DNA of 64,000 nucleotides from Pseudomonadota bacterium (GCA_023431345.1 JAEYWK010000167.1:1-64000), one strand, 5' to 3'. Shown: positions 45,879 through 55,767, counted from the first letter of the stretch. The notes: generated by a model not told the origin, from the sequence alone. Numbers and translations: made by a program.

Positions 45879-47723
45879 TCAGTCGGCGGTGCAGTCGCGG
45901 GGATCTGGCAATTTCAGGCATTCGGCGATCCATTGCTGGCGTTCGCCGAGCCACTGTTTGAGCAGAGCGAGCTCGTTCTGAAAGCTGCTGCGCGGCCCGT
46001 AGTAGGACCAGCGCGCGAAGTTGCGTGTGACCGCGTCGGCGTCGAGCTGGGCGGCGAGCTCGTCGATGCGGGCCGCGACGGCTGCCACTGACAGGGGGCC
46101 GGCCAAGAGCTCCTGCCAGCGCTCCCAATAGCGTGCAGTGAACGCGGGGTCGGAGAAGAGGCCGCGGTAGAAGCCGACGTCGAACACCGCGGAGGCGTCG
46201 GAGGTGTCAGAGGCGTCCCAACCGAGCGGAGAGGCTGCGCGCACGTCGGAGGAGCAGCCCATCGTGCGGTCCAAATCCCACAGGGGGCCCGCGAAGACTT
46301 TGCCCTCGCGATCCTTGTGCATGAATGCCGACAGGCGGAAAGCGTCCGGGTTCTTGGCGAGCACGTTCAAAATGTGATGATCGACGAAGGACCCTACGTC
46401 GATGAGCTCGTCGTAGGGGAGCCGCGTTTGCGGATGTACGAAGTCCTCGGCGGCGAGGGCCTCCGCCGCTTCGTCCAGGAAGCTCGACAGGTACGCGCGC
46501 TGCTGCGGCGCGACCTCGAGCTCGTTCGGGTCGTCGAAGATGAACGGTTGCTCGAAGTCGAAAGCCCCGCCGGCCGTGCCTGCCACGAAGCCCTCCTCCC
46601 CGACGTCCAATCGGTCCACCTTCCACAAGTATCCGCCCGTGAGCGGGGCTCCGGCGATGTCGGTCGGCTTCACACGGCTGATCGGCACGCGCTGCGGGTC
46701 GGGTTTGATCTTTTCGACGACTTCGTAGACGCCCACGTAGTGCGCCATGCTGACGCTCGCGCCGTCGCCGACGACGAACAGCTCGGCGTGGCGGCTCCGC
46801 GGGGCGTAGCGGCCGATGTCATTCGACAGCGCGAACGCCAGGCTGTTCCTCATCAGCGCGCGGTCGAACTCGAGCGGAGCGAGCAAGATCCAATCGGATT
46901 GCCGCGGCATCCCCAGCACCGAGACTTTGTCGTCGTCGTCTCGCAGCGGGCCCCAGGTTTCCAGCTTGTAGGGCCGCTTGGGAAACTTGGCGCTGCTCGA
47001 GCCTCGCAGACGAATTCCGGCCCTCGTCGAGCTAGTGGCCGAGCCGGGCCAGCGGTTCAGGCCGTCCGTCGCGCTCGAGGCCGCATCGAAAGTGATCAGC
47101 GAGAAGGAAGCGTATTCATCGACCTTGCTCATCGGCGCCGGATCGACCGCCGACCACAGCAGCGCGATCGGCATTCGGGAGGCAAATTCCGCTACGTCCG
47201 CCTCGAGCTCCACGTAGGGGAAGTAGCCGACGGCGCGGGTGATGCCCCGCTCGTCCACCGCGACCGCGCGCACGCCGGTGCTGCGACTGAGCAGGAGCTC
47301 GCCACACTCGGGTGAGGTGGCAGCGGGCAGACTGCCGTCGACGGTGCATCGCACGCTGAGCCCCGGAACGTCCGTGCTCAAAGCGAGCTCCACCTTCACG
47401 GCGCCCACGAAAGTCCCTGGCGCTGGCGTCGCGACGAGCTCGGGCGGAGCAGGCGTGGGTTCCGTGCCCGTCCCTCCGTCGCTGTCTGGCAGCACAGCGC
47501 CGCCGAGGCCGCCGTCCGAAACTCCCGGCTTCGGGAGCTCTCCGCCCTGATTGAAGCCACCTTCTCCCGCCGGTGGCTCCAGGAGGGCGCCGCCATCACC
47601 TGCGCCCCCAGCGTGCTCGGGGGGCCTCAGCTCGCCGCGAGTGTCCGCGCCACCGCCACAAGCAGTCGCGACTCCGAGAACGAACACGCAACTACCCCAG
47701 AGCCAATCGCGTAAGCTCGCCAC
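45879..47723 (-). CDS. CotH-kinase-family lipoprotein with N-terminal chitobiase/FN3-like domain
   Basis: 614 residues from GTG 47723. The lipobox VATAC leads to a Gly-rich linker, then a short beta-domain (VKVELALSTDVPGLSVRCTVDGSLP, as in CHB_HEX_C). The CotH fold follows: GIRLRGSSSAKFPKRPYKLE, DWILLAPLEFDRALMRNSLA, HYVGVYEVVEKIK and, near the C-terminus, GPLWDLDRTMGC, whose acidic residues are expected to bind metal and nucleotide. CotH kinases phosphorylate secreted proteins in spore-formers; secreted homologues in other bacteria have unknown targets. Here it would act at the outer surface. Confidence 0.88.
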   Translation of the reverse strand: MASLRDWLWGSCVFVLGVATACGGGADTRGELRPPEHAGGAGDGGALLEPPAGEGGFNQGGELPKPGVSDGGLGGAVLPDSDGGTGTEPTPAPPELVATPAPGTFVGAVKVELALSTDVPGLSVRCTVDGSLPAATSPECGELLLSRSTGVRAVAVDERGITRAVGYFPYVELEADVAEFASRMPIALLWSAVDPAPMSKVDEYASFSLITFDAASSATDGLNRWPGSATSSTRAGIRLRGSSSAKFPKRPYKLETWGPLRDDDDKVSVLGMPRQSDWILLAPLEFDRALMRNSLAFALSNDIGRYAPRSRHAELFVVGDGASVSMAHYVGVYEVVEKIKPDPQRVPISRVKPTDIAGAPLTGGYLWKVDRLDVGEEGFVAGTAGGAFDFEQPFIFDDPNELEVAPQQRAYLSSFLDEAAEALAAEDFVHPQTRLPYDELIDVGSFVDHHILNVLAKNPDAFRLSAFMHKDREGKVFAGPLWDLDRTMGCSSDVRAASPLGWDASDTSDASAVFDVGFYRGLFSDPAFTARYWERWQELLAGPLSVAAVAARIDELAAQLDADAVTRNFARWSYYGPRSSFQNELALLKQWLGERQQWIAECLKLPDPRDCTAD

Positions 47724-47844
47724 CTCTCCGCTCTAACCCGGTGTGCTCGGCCCAGCAACGGCTGCTCGACTCGATGACAGCGCGATCGCTGGCGAGCTGT
47801 GCCACTCCCCGGACGATCACTGCACATCGATGTAGCGCCGTTGC

Positions 47845-47875
47845 GCCTCGCTTCGCGGCATCGACGAAACGAGGC
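47845..47875 (-). terminator. 11-bp stem (one mismatch) after the catalase gene
   Basis: GCCTCGCTTCG pairs with CGAAACGAGGC apart from one C-A mismatch. It lies 35 bases after the catalase stop in the direction of transcription. No U-tract. Confidence 0.55.
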
Positions 47876-47909
47876 AGCAATCGTCCGGGAGAAGTCAGGC
47901 TCGGCGCTG

Positions 47910-49367
47910 CTACAGGCCCAAGGCCTTGGCCACCCCGGCGCCGTAAGCGGGGTCAGCTTTTCTGCAGTTTTCGATGTGGCGACGCTTGATGAACTCCGGC
48001 GCGTCGCCCATGGCGCGGGCCGTGTTGCCGAACAGCGCTTGCTGCTGCTCCGGTGTCATCAGTCGAAACAGGTCGCCCGGCTGCTTGTAGTAGTTGCTGT
48101 CGTCGTCGCGAAAGTTCCACCAGTCCGCGTCACCGCTGATCTTGAGCGGCGGCTCGCGGAACTCCGGCTGCTCCTGCCACTGATTGAAGCTGTTCGGCTC
48201 ATAGTGCGGTCGGCCGCCGTAGTTACCGTCCACGCGACCTTTCCCGTCACGGTGGTTGCTGTGCACCGGGCAGCGCGCAGCGTTGACGGGGATCTGTTGG
48301 TAGTTGACTCCTAGCCGGTAGCGTTGCGCGTCGGCGTAGTTGAACAGGCGCGCTTGCAGCATTTTGTCGGGCGAAACGCTGATACCCGGCACCAGGTTGC
48401 TGGGGGCGAAGGCGCTCTGCTCGACGTCCGCGAAGAAATTCTCGGAGTTACGGTTCAGCTCGAGCTCGCCCACCTCGATCAGCGGGTAGTCGCCCTTGGG
48501 CCAAACCTTGGTCAGGTCGAAGGGATGGTACGGGACCTTCTCTGCGTCGGCCTCCGGCATGACTTGGACGAACATCGTCCACTTCGGAAAGTCACCGCGC
48601 TCGATGGCGTCGAACAAATCACGCTGGTGGCTCTCGCGGTCGTTACCGACGAGCGCCGCGGCCTCGGCGTCGGTGAGGTTCTTGATGCCCTGCTGAGTTC
48701 GGAAGTGAAACTTCACCCAGTAGCGCTCGCCCTTCTCGTTCCAAAACGAGTACGTGTGCGAACCGAAGCCGTGCATGTGGCGGTAGCTCGCGGGAATGCC
48801 GCGATCACTCATCACGATGGTCACCTGGTGGAGCGCCTCCGGCAGGAGCGTCCACCAGTCCCAATTGTTGGTGGCCGAGCGCAGGTTCGTGCGAGGGTCG
48901 CGCTTGACGGCCTTGTTCAAGTCCGGAAACTTGCGCGGGTCGCGGATGAAGAAGACGGGGGTGTTGTTGCCCACCATGTCCCAGTTGCCTTCTTCCGTGT
49001 AGAATTTGAGGGCAAAGCCGCGGATGTCGCGCTCGGCGTCGGCGGCGCCGCGCTCGCCCGCTACGGTCGTGAAGCGGGCAAAGAGCTCGGTCTTCTTGCC
49101 TACCTCGCTGAAGATCTTGGCGCGCGTGTAGCGGGTGATGTCGTGAGTGACGGTGAAGCAACCGAACGCACCCGAGCCTTTGGCGTGCATGCGTCGCTCG
49201 GGAATGACCTCTCGCACGAAGTTGGCCAGCTTTTCGTTGAGCCACAGATCTTGCGCCAACAGTGGGCCGCGCGGCCCTGCCGTGAGGCTGTTCTGGTTGT
49301 CGGGCACCGGAGCGCCGAAGTCCGTCGTGAGTTTCGTGGGTCGCTTATCGTCGTCGCGCTGAGTCAT
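47910..49367 (-). CDS. Monofunctional heme catalase (small-subunit type)
   Basis: 485 residues from ATG 49367, with GAGGGA upstream; the extra 62 codons further up lack a start site and coding character. Essential residues: His61 (RRMHAKGSGAFG), Asn134/135 (VGNNTPVFF) and proximal Tyr344 with Arg340 (ARLFNYADAQRYR). The length and the lack of a C-terminal flavodoxin domain place it in the small-subunit group. It decomposes hydrogen peroxide. The window encodes a predicted peroxide-generating oxidase (8654-13894), so detoxification of self-made peroxide is one reason for its presence, although the two genes are 34 kb apart. Confidence 0.95.
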   Translation of the reverse strand: MTQRDDDKRPTKLTTDFGAPVPDNQNSLTAGPRGPLLAQDLWLNEKLANFVREVIPERRMHAKGSGAFGCFTVTHDITRYTRAKIFSEVGKKTELFARFTTVAGERGAADAERDIRGFALKFYTEEGNWDMVGNNTPVFFIRDPRKFPDLNKAVKRDPRTNLRSATNNWDWWTLLPEALHQVTIVMSDRGIPASYRHMHGFGSHTYSFWNEKGERYWVKFHFRTQQGIKNLTDAEAAALVGNDRESHQRDLFDAIERGDFPKWTMFVQVMPEADAEKVPYHPFDLTKVWPKGDYPLIEVGELELNRNSENFFADVEQSAFAPSNLVPGISVSPDKMLQARLFNYADAQRYRLGVNYQQIPVNAARCPVHSNHRDGKGRVDGNYGGRPHYEPNSFNQWQEQPEFREPPLKISGDADWWNFRDDDSNYYKQPGDLFRLMTPEQQQALFGNTARAMGDAPEFIKRRHIENCRKADPAYGAGVAKALGL

Positions 49368-49461
49368 GTCGTCTCCCTCGGTTGGACCGGAATCTACAGC
49401 ATCGTCGAATCGGTTGCCATTCACGTCGTAGCGGTGGCTTCGGGCCGGCGAGGCTGGGCGC

Positions 49462-50961
49462 TCACGGCGTCTCCGGGTCTTTGACGCTCTCGGCAGCCGC
49501 CCGCCTCGACTTTCGCCGCAAGCTGACGCCCTTCCAAAGTAAGGCGAGCCCACCCCATAGCGAGAGGAGCGCCAGCGGCGCCGCGAGCATCCGAGGGAAC
49601 AGCGTCACGAGCAGCGCCAGACCGCAGAGACCGAGGCCGACCGCCGTCGTCATTCGCGCCTGAACCGGCCCGAGCACCCGGCGATTGCGCAGCACGGCAC
49701 CCACCGCGTTGCCGATGCGGACCGCTCCCGCCGCTACCGAGCCCGCGCTGCTGGAGCCAGTCCGCGGTGTGCCGCCGCGCGGACGGCGGGGCTGACCCGG
49801 CGCGCGCACCTTGTGCCGATCGTCGAGGACGAGCTCGGTCGAGCTCGCTAGGTCTCTCTCGTACGCGGCTTCCATCTCTCGTGAGAACGCGGAGTCCTCG
49901 ATGACCGCGTCCAGCTCGAAGTTACCGAGCCAGCTGGCGAGGTTGAGGTTGGTCGAGCCCACGCGGGCCCAGCGGCCGTCGGCCACGGCGGTCTTCGCGT
50001 GCAGCATCGTACCGTTCCACTCGAACACCCGTATCCCGGCTTCGAGCAGCACGCGGTAGCCAGCCCTCGAGAGCGGCTGCAGCATCGGAATATCGGTGGC
50101 GTGGGGTACCAAGAGCCGCACGTCCACGCCGTCCGCAGCCGCCGCGCTCAAGGCCTGCGCGTACGACGCAATGCCGCTGTAGTAGGGATCGGTAATCCAG
50201 AGACGGCGGCGCGCAATCGCCGCCACGAGCTGGTCGAGCCGCAGCATGCTCGCCGTCGCAGGCTCGCTGGCCACGATGCGTAAGCTGACGTCGCCGACCG
50301 GCGGCGGCTCGTAGCTCGTGTCGATCTCCGAGAGCCGGCCCCCCGCTGAGGCCCAGCTGCGCGCAAACGCCCGCGCGATTTCTCGGACCGCCGGCCCTCG
50401 GATCTCGACGCCGGTGTCGCGCCACGGCGCGATGCCGCGGCTGGGATCGCCTACCCACATTCGGCCCACGCACAGCCCCGCTACGAAGCCGACCGCGCCG
50501 TCGACCACGAGGGTCTTACGATGGTCGCGCGAAGTCCAACCAAAGGGGCTCGAGAGCCGGGGCGGGTTGTGAACGCGAACCTCCACGCCCGCGGCGCGCA
50601 GCGCGCCCCAAAATCTACCCGACGCCTTGCCGAAGCCGCCGAGCCAGTCGTAAATGACCCGCACCCGCACCCCGGCGCGAGCCTTCTCCGAAAGCGCGGC
50701 GGCGAGCTCTCGTCCGACCGCGTCGTCGTAAATGAAGTAGTTTTCGAAATGCACGTAGTGCCGCGCGGCCGCGATGGCGGCGAGCCATGCCGGGTAGTTC
50801 TCCCGCCCGTCCTCAAGGAGGCGCACTTGGTTGCCGCCGATGAGCGCGGCGCCGGCAGCGCGCGAGAACATGCGGTCCGCCAGCTCACGCAAGGCGCGCC
50901 CTTCCTCGGCCGGCAGCTCCTCAACCGCCGCGCTGATTTCGGTTCGCCTCGCGTGCGCCAT
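49462..50961 (-). CDS. Phospholipase D-superfamily protein (cardiolipin-synthase-like)
   Basis: 499 residues. Two HKD catalytic motifs are complete: His147/Lys149/Asp154 (DHRKTLVVDG) and His321/Lys323/Asp328 (LHAKTAVADG, followed by GSTNLN). The N-terminal region has HFENYFIYDD, typical of cardiolipin synthases. The last 80 residues hold two hydrophobic segments (about 430-475), unusual in that they are C-terminal rather than N-terminal. Phosphatidyl transfer between membrane lipids is the likely activity. The gene is followed by catalase on the same strand after 94 bases. Confidence 0.92.
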   Translation of the reverse strand: MAHARRTEISAAVEELPAEEGRALRELADRMFSRAAGAALIGGNQVRLLEDGRENYPAWLAAIAAARHYVHFENYFIYDDAVGRELAAALSEKARAGVRVRVIYDWLGGFGKASGRFWGALRAAGVEVRVHNPPRLSSPFGWTSRDHRKTLVVDGAVGFVAGLCVGRMWVGDPSRGIAPWRDTGVEIRGPAVREIARAFARSWASAGGRLSEIDTSYEPPPVGDVSLRIVASEPATASMLRLDQLVAAIARRRLWITDPYYSGIASYAQALSAAAADGVDVRLLVPHATDIPMLQPLSRAGYRVLLEAGIRVFEWNGTMLHAKTAVADGRWARVGSTNLNLASWLGNFELDAVIEDSAFSREMEAAYERDLASSTELVLDDRHKVRAPGQPRRPRGGTPRTGSSSAGSVAAGAVRIGNAVGAVLRNRRVLGPVQARMTTAVGLGLCGLALLVTLFPRMLAAPLALLSLWGGLALLWKGVSLRRKSRRAAAESVKDPETP

Positions 50962-51151
50962 ACCCGTCAGTCATAGGCGCGAACGCGGCGAGACGCGACT
51001 CTGCCCCCGCGCCGTCTGCTTGCCTGCCACCGCCGCCCAGCGCCTCGCGTCGCTGGACTTCACACGCTCCGGCGGCGTGGCCCAGCTACGGCGTTCAGGC
51101 TCGAACATGACCACTTGCCGCCGCGCGTGGATTGTCAGAACGTAAGACGCA

Positions 51152-51991
51152 ATGACCTTCGTTGCGACGCTCAGGACTTTGGTGTGCGTCCTCCCTTTGG
51201 CTCTCGGCATCGCCGCGGCCTGCTCCGGCGACCCTCCGCGCAAGGTAGCCCGAGATGCAGCGGGCGCGGGGGGAGAAGACTCAGCAGCGCTGGGCGGAGC
51301 CGGCAGCGGCGGCCAGAGTGCGACGCCGGGTGGTGAGCCTGGAGTCGAGCACGGCGGAGCCGACGGGGGTCGAGGCGGCGCTGCCGACACCGTGGGCGGA
51401 AGCGAGGGAGGCGCCTTCGGCAGCGCTGGCGAAGCCGGCGCGGGTCCGGCGGGCGCGGCCAGCGGCGGAACGGGCGGCAGCGACGACGACGCGGCTGCTC
51501 CGATCGTCGTCTCGAGCTACGGGTGTTTCGCCCTGAGCGGGGACGGCCGCGAGATGCAGGTCAACGGCGAGCCCGGGGTGGTCGTTACGTCATCTCCGCA
51601 CGGAGACGCCTGCGATGGCAGCGAGTGGGTATCGGACAACGAGAACGCCTACGCGCCGATGCAGGTACCGACGACGCTGCGGTTCCGTCGCAGCTTCGTG
51701 CTGACACAAGCCGTGGCCGACGGCAGCGTCAGCATCTCGTTCAAAGCAGACGACGCCGTAGCGTTCGTCCTGAACGGGGCCACCATCGGCCAGTGCGAGC
51801 CGACGGCCGGTGATCTCGGCCTCTGCCAGCGGGCCTGCACCAAAGTACTGCTGAGCTCCGGCGTCCTTCTGGATCAGCAAACCAACGTGCTCGATATCGA
51901 GCTCACCAACCTCCAAAGCGCCGCCGCCGGCGACGGGAACTTCGGGTGGACCGCGGTGAGCTACGCGCTGTGCGTGGCCCCGCCGTCCTGA
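51152..51991 (+). CDS. Lipoprotein with C-terminal lectin-like or PA14-like beta domain
   Basis: 279 residues. A signal with lipobox AAAC is followed by about 85 residues of Gly/Ala-rich linker. The C-terminal 160 residues begin VVSSYGCFALSGDG and contain SVSISFKADDAVAFVLNGATIG, VLDIELTNLQS and FGWTAVSYALCV, a layout of strands seen in carbohydrate-associated extracellular domains. Two Cys pairs are likely. No family was named with confidence. It is convergent with the pectate lyase gene. Confidence 0.8.
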   Translation: MTFVATLRTLVCVLPLALGIAAACSGDPPRKVARDAAGAGGEDSAALGGAGSGGQSATPGGEPGVEHGGADGGRGGAADTVGGSEGGAFGSAGEAGAGPAGAASGGTGGSDDDAAAPIVVSSYGCFALSGDGREMQVNGEPGVVVTSSPHGDACDGSEWVSDNENAYAPMQVPTTLRFRRSFVLTQAVADGSVSISFKADDAVAFVLNGATIGQCEPTAGDLGLCQRACTKVLLSSGVLLDQQTNVLDIELTNLQSAAAGDGNFGWTAVSYALCVAPPS

Positions 51992-52047
51992 GAATCGGGC
52001 GAATAGCGCGGCGAGCCGAGGGGCGGAAGGGGTGTGGGTCGGCGCGC

Positions 52048-53421
52048 TCAGAGCTTCCCGGCGCCGGCGTACTTGACGGTGGTCGGCGGCACGTCTTTGG
52101 CGGCGTCGAGCTCGTAGCTGTAGTCGACCTTCCACGTCGTCGTGGACTTGACCTCGCCGTTCACGACGGTGCCGACGACGTCCGCGCCTTCAGGGTCGTG
52201 CGTGTACTTGGGGCCGCTCGGCACGTAAACGTTGCCGCTGACGTTCCAGAAGCCGATCTCCGGTGAATCAGCGGAGAGGATCGGGTCGTCGACGTTCTCG
52301 AAGTAGTTGTTCTCGATCAGGGCGTTTGCGCCCATGCGCACGTTGATGCCCGAGGTGAGCACGTTCTTGTAATAGTTGTTGAACACGTGCGTGCTCGCCG
52401 AGCGGATCAGCGGCAGCCGTGAGCCGATGTTCTCGAAGCGGTTGTGGTGATACGTGATCAGGTCGTCCGGCTCCTTGCCGTCGCTGAAGCCGAGCAGCAT
52501 GGCCTTGCATGCGTCGTGCACGTAGTTGAATGAGACGGTGATGTTCTTCGAGTTCTTCTTGATGTCGATTTGGCCGTCGTACTTGTCTTTGACGGAGCTC
52601 TGATCGCAGTTCAGGTAGTTGACGTCCGTCGACATCGTGTTGTGGTCGATCCAGGCGCGCGTGGTGTCCTCGATGTTGATGCTGTCGTCCGAAGAGTTCT
52701 GAAACGACAGGTTTTGCACGATGATGTTCGACGTGCGCACGAAGCTGAGGCCGACGCCGCGGAAGTTGCCGCTCGTGCCGACGCCGATGATCGAGATGTT
52801 GGAGAGATCTTTGATGCTCACCATGCCGCTGCCGGAGATGGTGCCGTTCACGCGGATCGTGACGTCGGACCTGAGCGCGTTCTCGAGCTCGGACAGCGAC
52901 GACACGGTGACCTGCGCCTTACCCGCGCCGCCGGTGGTGCCGGAGCCGTAGCCCACGAGCTTCGCGCCGTGATCGATGGCGGTGCCGCCGCCGACGCCCG
53001 GCCCCGCGCCGCCGCCCGTCGCCCCGCCCTGCATCGAGCCTCCTGCGCCCGCGGTGGGGGCGCCGCCCTGAGCGCCGCCCGCGCCGCCACTATCACCCGC
53101 GCTGCCGCCGGCCCCTGCAGCCGATGAGCCGCCTTGCGGAGCCGAGCCGGCCACGCTCGTGGAGCCGCCAGTCGAGCTGGTGCCCCCACTCGCGCCGCCC
53201 GAGGCAGCGCCGGCTTGCGAAGCGGAGCCTGCCGCGGTGGCGCCGCCCGCCAGCGAGCCGCCCGTGGTCGCGCCTCCGCCACCCGTCGTTGGCGAGCTAC
53301 CCGCCGTGCCTGGCGCATCGTCCGGAGACGAGCCCGGATCGTCCGCGCTGCAACCGGACAGGGAGACGGAGACCAGAAATGTCACCGGCAAGGAGGAGAG
53401 GAGCGTGCTCGCGCGAAACAT
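52048..53421 (-). CDS. Pectate lyase, polysaccharide lyase family 1, lipoprotein
   Basis: 457 residues. The lipobox LSGC lipidates Cys24. A Gly/Ala/Ser linker fills about 26-147. The parallel beta-helix starts near 150 and has the family motifs: WIDHNT (257-262), the calcium-binding DGQIDI (282-287), and HHNRFENIGSRLPLIR (325-340), with Arg335 as the expected catalytic base. The enzyme cleaves polygalacturonate by beta-elimination in a calcium-dependent way. Lipid anchoring on the cell surface is unusual for a pectate lyase, most being freely secreted. It is divergent from the GH9 gene with a 138-base gap. Confidence 0.93.
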   Translation of the reverse strand: MFRASTLLSSLPVTFLVSVSLSGCSADDPGSSPDDAPGTAGSSPTTGGGGATTGGSLAGGATAAGSASQAGAASGGASGGTSSTGGSTSVAGSAPQGGSSAAGAGGSAGDSGGAGGAQGGAPTAGAGGSMQGGATGGGAGPGVGGGTAIDHGAKLVGYGSGTTGGAGKAQVTVSSLSELENALRSDVTIRVNGTISGSGMVSIKDLSNISIIGVGTSGNFRGVGLSFVRTSNIIVQNLSFQNSSDDSINIEDTTRAWIDHNTMSTDVNYLNCDQSSVKDKYDGQIDIKKNSKNITVSFNYVHDACKAMLLGFSDGKEPDDLITYHHNRFENIGSRLPLIRSASTHVFNNYYKNVLTSGINVRMGANALIENNYFENVDDPILSADSPEIGFWNVSGNVYVPSGPKYTHDPEGADVVGTVVNGEVKSTTTWKVDYSYELDAAKDVPPTTVKYAGAGKL

Positions 53422-53559
53422 GACGTGTAATGCCCGTCACAGCGCGATCGATCATGAGGCCGCATAAAATCGCTCCGGCGCTGCCGCAACCCGCCGAAAA
53501 GCGTGAGTCGTGCTGGCCGTGGGGTGGGAGCGTGCTTTCCTACGCTGAACCCCCACTCC
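53422..53559. promoter_or_regulatory. Divergent promoter region of the pectate lyase and GH9 genes
   Basis: 138 bases between the two starts, with a locally AT-richer stretch (CGCATAAAATCG near 53461-53472). The shared region suggests coordinated expression of the two plant cell-wall enzymes. No named operator was recognised. Confidence 0.5.
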
Positions 53560-55617
53560 ATGATGCTACCGAGCCTCAAGTCGCCCACACTCCTCGTCAC
53601 CGCTGCCGTTCTCGGCGCCCTCGCGGCGTCCGCTTGTGATGGCGGCTCGTCTTCCGCACCAGCAGCGGCCGCCGGCACGGCTTCCACGACGGGAGGAACC
53701 ACGACCGCGGGCGGCGCGGCAGGCTCGTCCGGAGCGGGCACGACCGCGACTGGCGGCAACTCCGGCTCGACGGCAGGCGGCGGCGCACCTTTGGAAGGCG
53801 AGGTTTCCGCGCCGTCCGAACCCGTCAGCCCGTTCATCGTCTTGGATCAGTTCGGCTACCTGCCGGATTCGGAGAAGCTCGCGGTGCTGCGCGATCCGGA
53901 GATGGGTTACGACGCCGCGGAGAGTTACGAGCCGGGCGCAAAACTCCAGATCATCGACGCGACGACGAAGGCGGTGGCGATGGAGCTCACGGCCACGGCT
54001 TGGAAGAACGGCGCCGTGGACATGACGAGCGGGGACCGCGCGTGGCGCGTCGACTTCTCCTCGTTGACGGCACCCGGGGTCTACTACTTGCTCGACGTGG
54101 ACGGGAAGGTGCGGTCCGACCTGTTCCGGATCGCGGAGGACGTCTACCGGCCGGTGCTCCGTCACGCCTTCCGCACCTTTTTCTACCAGCGTGCAGCCTT
54201 CGACAAGAAAGCCGCCCACGCCGGTGAGGGCTGGGCGGACGGAGCGAGCCACGTGGGCGCGGGCCAAGACAAGAACGCTCGCCGCTACGACGCCCCCGCG
54301 GACGCCACCACCGAGCGCGACCTTTCCGGCGGTTGGTACGACGCGGGCGACTACAACCGCTACACGCCGTGGACCGCGGACTACATCGTCACGCTGCTTC
54401 GGATGTACGAGGAGACGCCGGCGGTGTTCGGCGATGATTTCGGCATTCCCGAGTCGGGGAACGGTCAGAGCGACTTGCTCGACGAGGTGCGCTTCGGGCT
54501 CGAGCACCTCGCGCGCACTCAAGGTGAGAGCGGTGGCTGCATCTCCGTGTTGGGGGTAGCGTCCGGCAGCCCGCCCTCGGCTGCGGCCGGAGCCAGCGAG
54601 TACGGCCCCGAAACGACCAACGCCACGATCCGCGCCGGCATCGCGTTCGCTTGGGCGTCGCGCCTATTTCGACCCAGCGACGCGGAGCTCGCGGACGCGC
54701 TCCTCGGCCGCGCCAAGAAGGCCTGGGAGTGGGCGGAGGCGAACCCCGCCGTCGAGTTCAAGAACACCGGACAGGTCGCGGCCGGTGAGCAGCAGTCGAG
54801 CGCCAAAGAGGTGGCCATGTACAAGCTCGGCTTTGCCGTGGCCCTTCACCGCGCGGACACCGACGGCGGGCTCGCCTACAAGACGTTCTTCGAGATGGGC
54901 TACGCCGCCTCGGGGCTGAGCGTGCTCAACGGCTACAACGCCGCGTGGGAGCTCCAGCTCACCGAGCTGTTCTTGGATTACACGCGCCTGCCAGAGGCGG
55001 ACGCGGCGGTGAAAAAAGCGCTCGTGGACGCCTTCGCGGGGACCATCACCTCCGCCGACAACCTCGGAGCCCTCACGGGCGATCCCGACCCTTACCTCGC
55101 CCACGTCGCCGACTACACGTGGGGCTCGAACTCGCACAAGGCGCGCACGGGCGCGCTGCAGTACGACGTTATCTCGTTCGCCATCGACGCCACCAAGGAC
55201 GCCGACGCTCGCCGCGCAGCGGAGCGTTACCTTCATTACCTGCACGGCGTGAACCCGCTCGGCCTCGTGTATTTGAGCAACATGGGCGCAAGCGGCGCCC
55301 ACAAGTCGGTCACGACGTTTTACCATACGTGGTTCGCCGACGAGAGCCCGCTTTGGGACGAAGTGGGAGTGTCGACGTACGGCCCGCCGCCGGGCTTCCT
55401 CGTGGGTGGGCCGAACCCGAGCTACGCGCTCGACGGGGTGTGCCCCGGTAACAACCGTTGCCCCGCGGCGCCTCCCGCGCCCCCGTTCGGTCAGCCGCCG
55501 CAGAAGAGCTACGCGCAGTTCAACGACAACTGGCCGGTGAACTCTTGGTCCGTCACCGAGAACTCCAACGGCTACCAGGTCGCCTACCTGCGCTTGCTGG
55601 CCAAGTTCGTGCGCTGA
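53560..55617 (+). CDS. GH9 endoglucanase (cellulase), lipoprotein, with N-terminal Ig-like CelD_N domain
   Basis: 685 residues from ATG 53560, where the signal (lipobox LAASAC, Cys26) begins. A linker spans 27-80. The CelD_N Ig-like domain is about 90-190 (FIVLDQFGYLPDSEKLAVLRD). The GH9 alpha-barrel runs from about 195 to the end: DLSGGWYDAGDYNRYTPW holds the catalytic Asp261 and Asp264, YLHGVNPLGLVY carries the substrate-binding His, and VTENSNGYQVAY holds Glu667, the expected acid. It hydrolyses beta-1,4-glucan internally. Lipid anchoring would keep it on the cell surface. No carbohydrate-binding module is fused to it. Confidence 0.93.
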   Translation: MMLPSLKSPTLLVTAAVLGALAASACDGGSSSAPAAAAGTASTTGGTTTAGGAAGSSGAGTTATGGNSGSTAGGGAPLEGEVSAPSEPVSPFIVLDQFGYLPDSEKLAVLRDPEMGYDAAESYEPGAKLQIIDATTKAVAMELTATAWKNGAVDMTSGDRAWRVDFSSLTAPGVYYLLDVDGKVRSDLFRIAEDVYRPVLRHAFRTFFYQRAAFDKKAAHAGEGWADGASHVGAGQDKNARRYDAPADATTERDLSGGWYDAGDYNRYTPWTADYIVTLLRMYEETPAVFGDDFGIPESGNGQSDLLDEVRFGLEHLARTQGESGGCISVLGVASGSPPSAAAGASEYGPETTNATIRAGIAFAWASRLFRPSDAELADALLGRAKKAWEWAEANPAVEFKNTGQVAAGEQQSSAKEVAMYKLGFAVALHRADTDGGLAYKTFFEMGYAASGLSVLNGYNAAWELQLTELFLDYTRLPEADAAVKKALVDAFAGTITSADNLGALTGDPDPYLAHVADYTWGSNSHKARTGALQYDVISFAIDATKDADARRAAERYLHYLHGVNPLGLVYLSNMGASGAHKSVTTFYHTWFADESPLWDEVGVSTYGPPPGFLVGGPNPSYALDGVCPGNNRCPAAPPAPPFGQPPQKSYAQFNDNWPVNSWSVTENSNGYQVAYLRLLAKFVR

Positions 55618-55767
55618 GCGTTTTCCAAGTACGGCTCGCGAAAGGCGCCACCACGCGCCACACGTCCCGGGCTGCACCGGTGCGGTGGCTACCTTGCCAC
55701 GGCGGCGATCGACCACGAGGCGCCTTGGCCACTTGCGCGCTGACGAGGCGCGCTCCACACGACCGGC

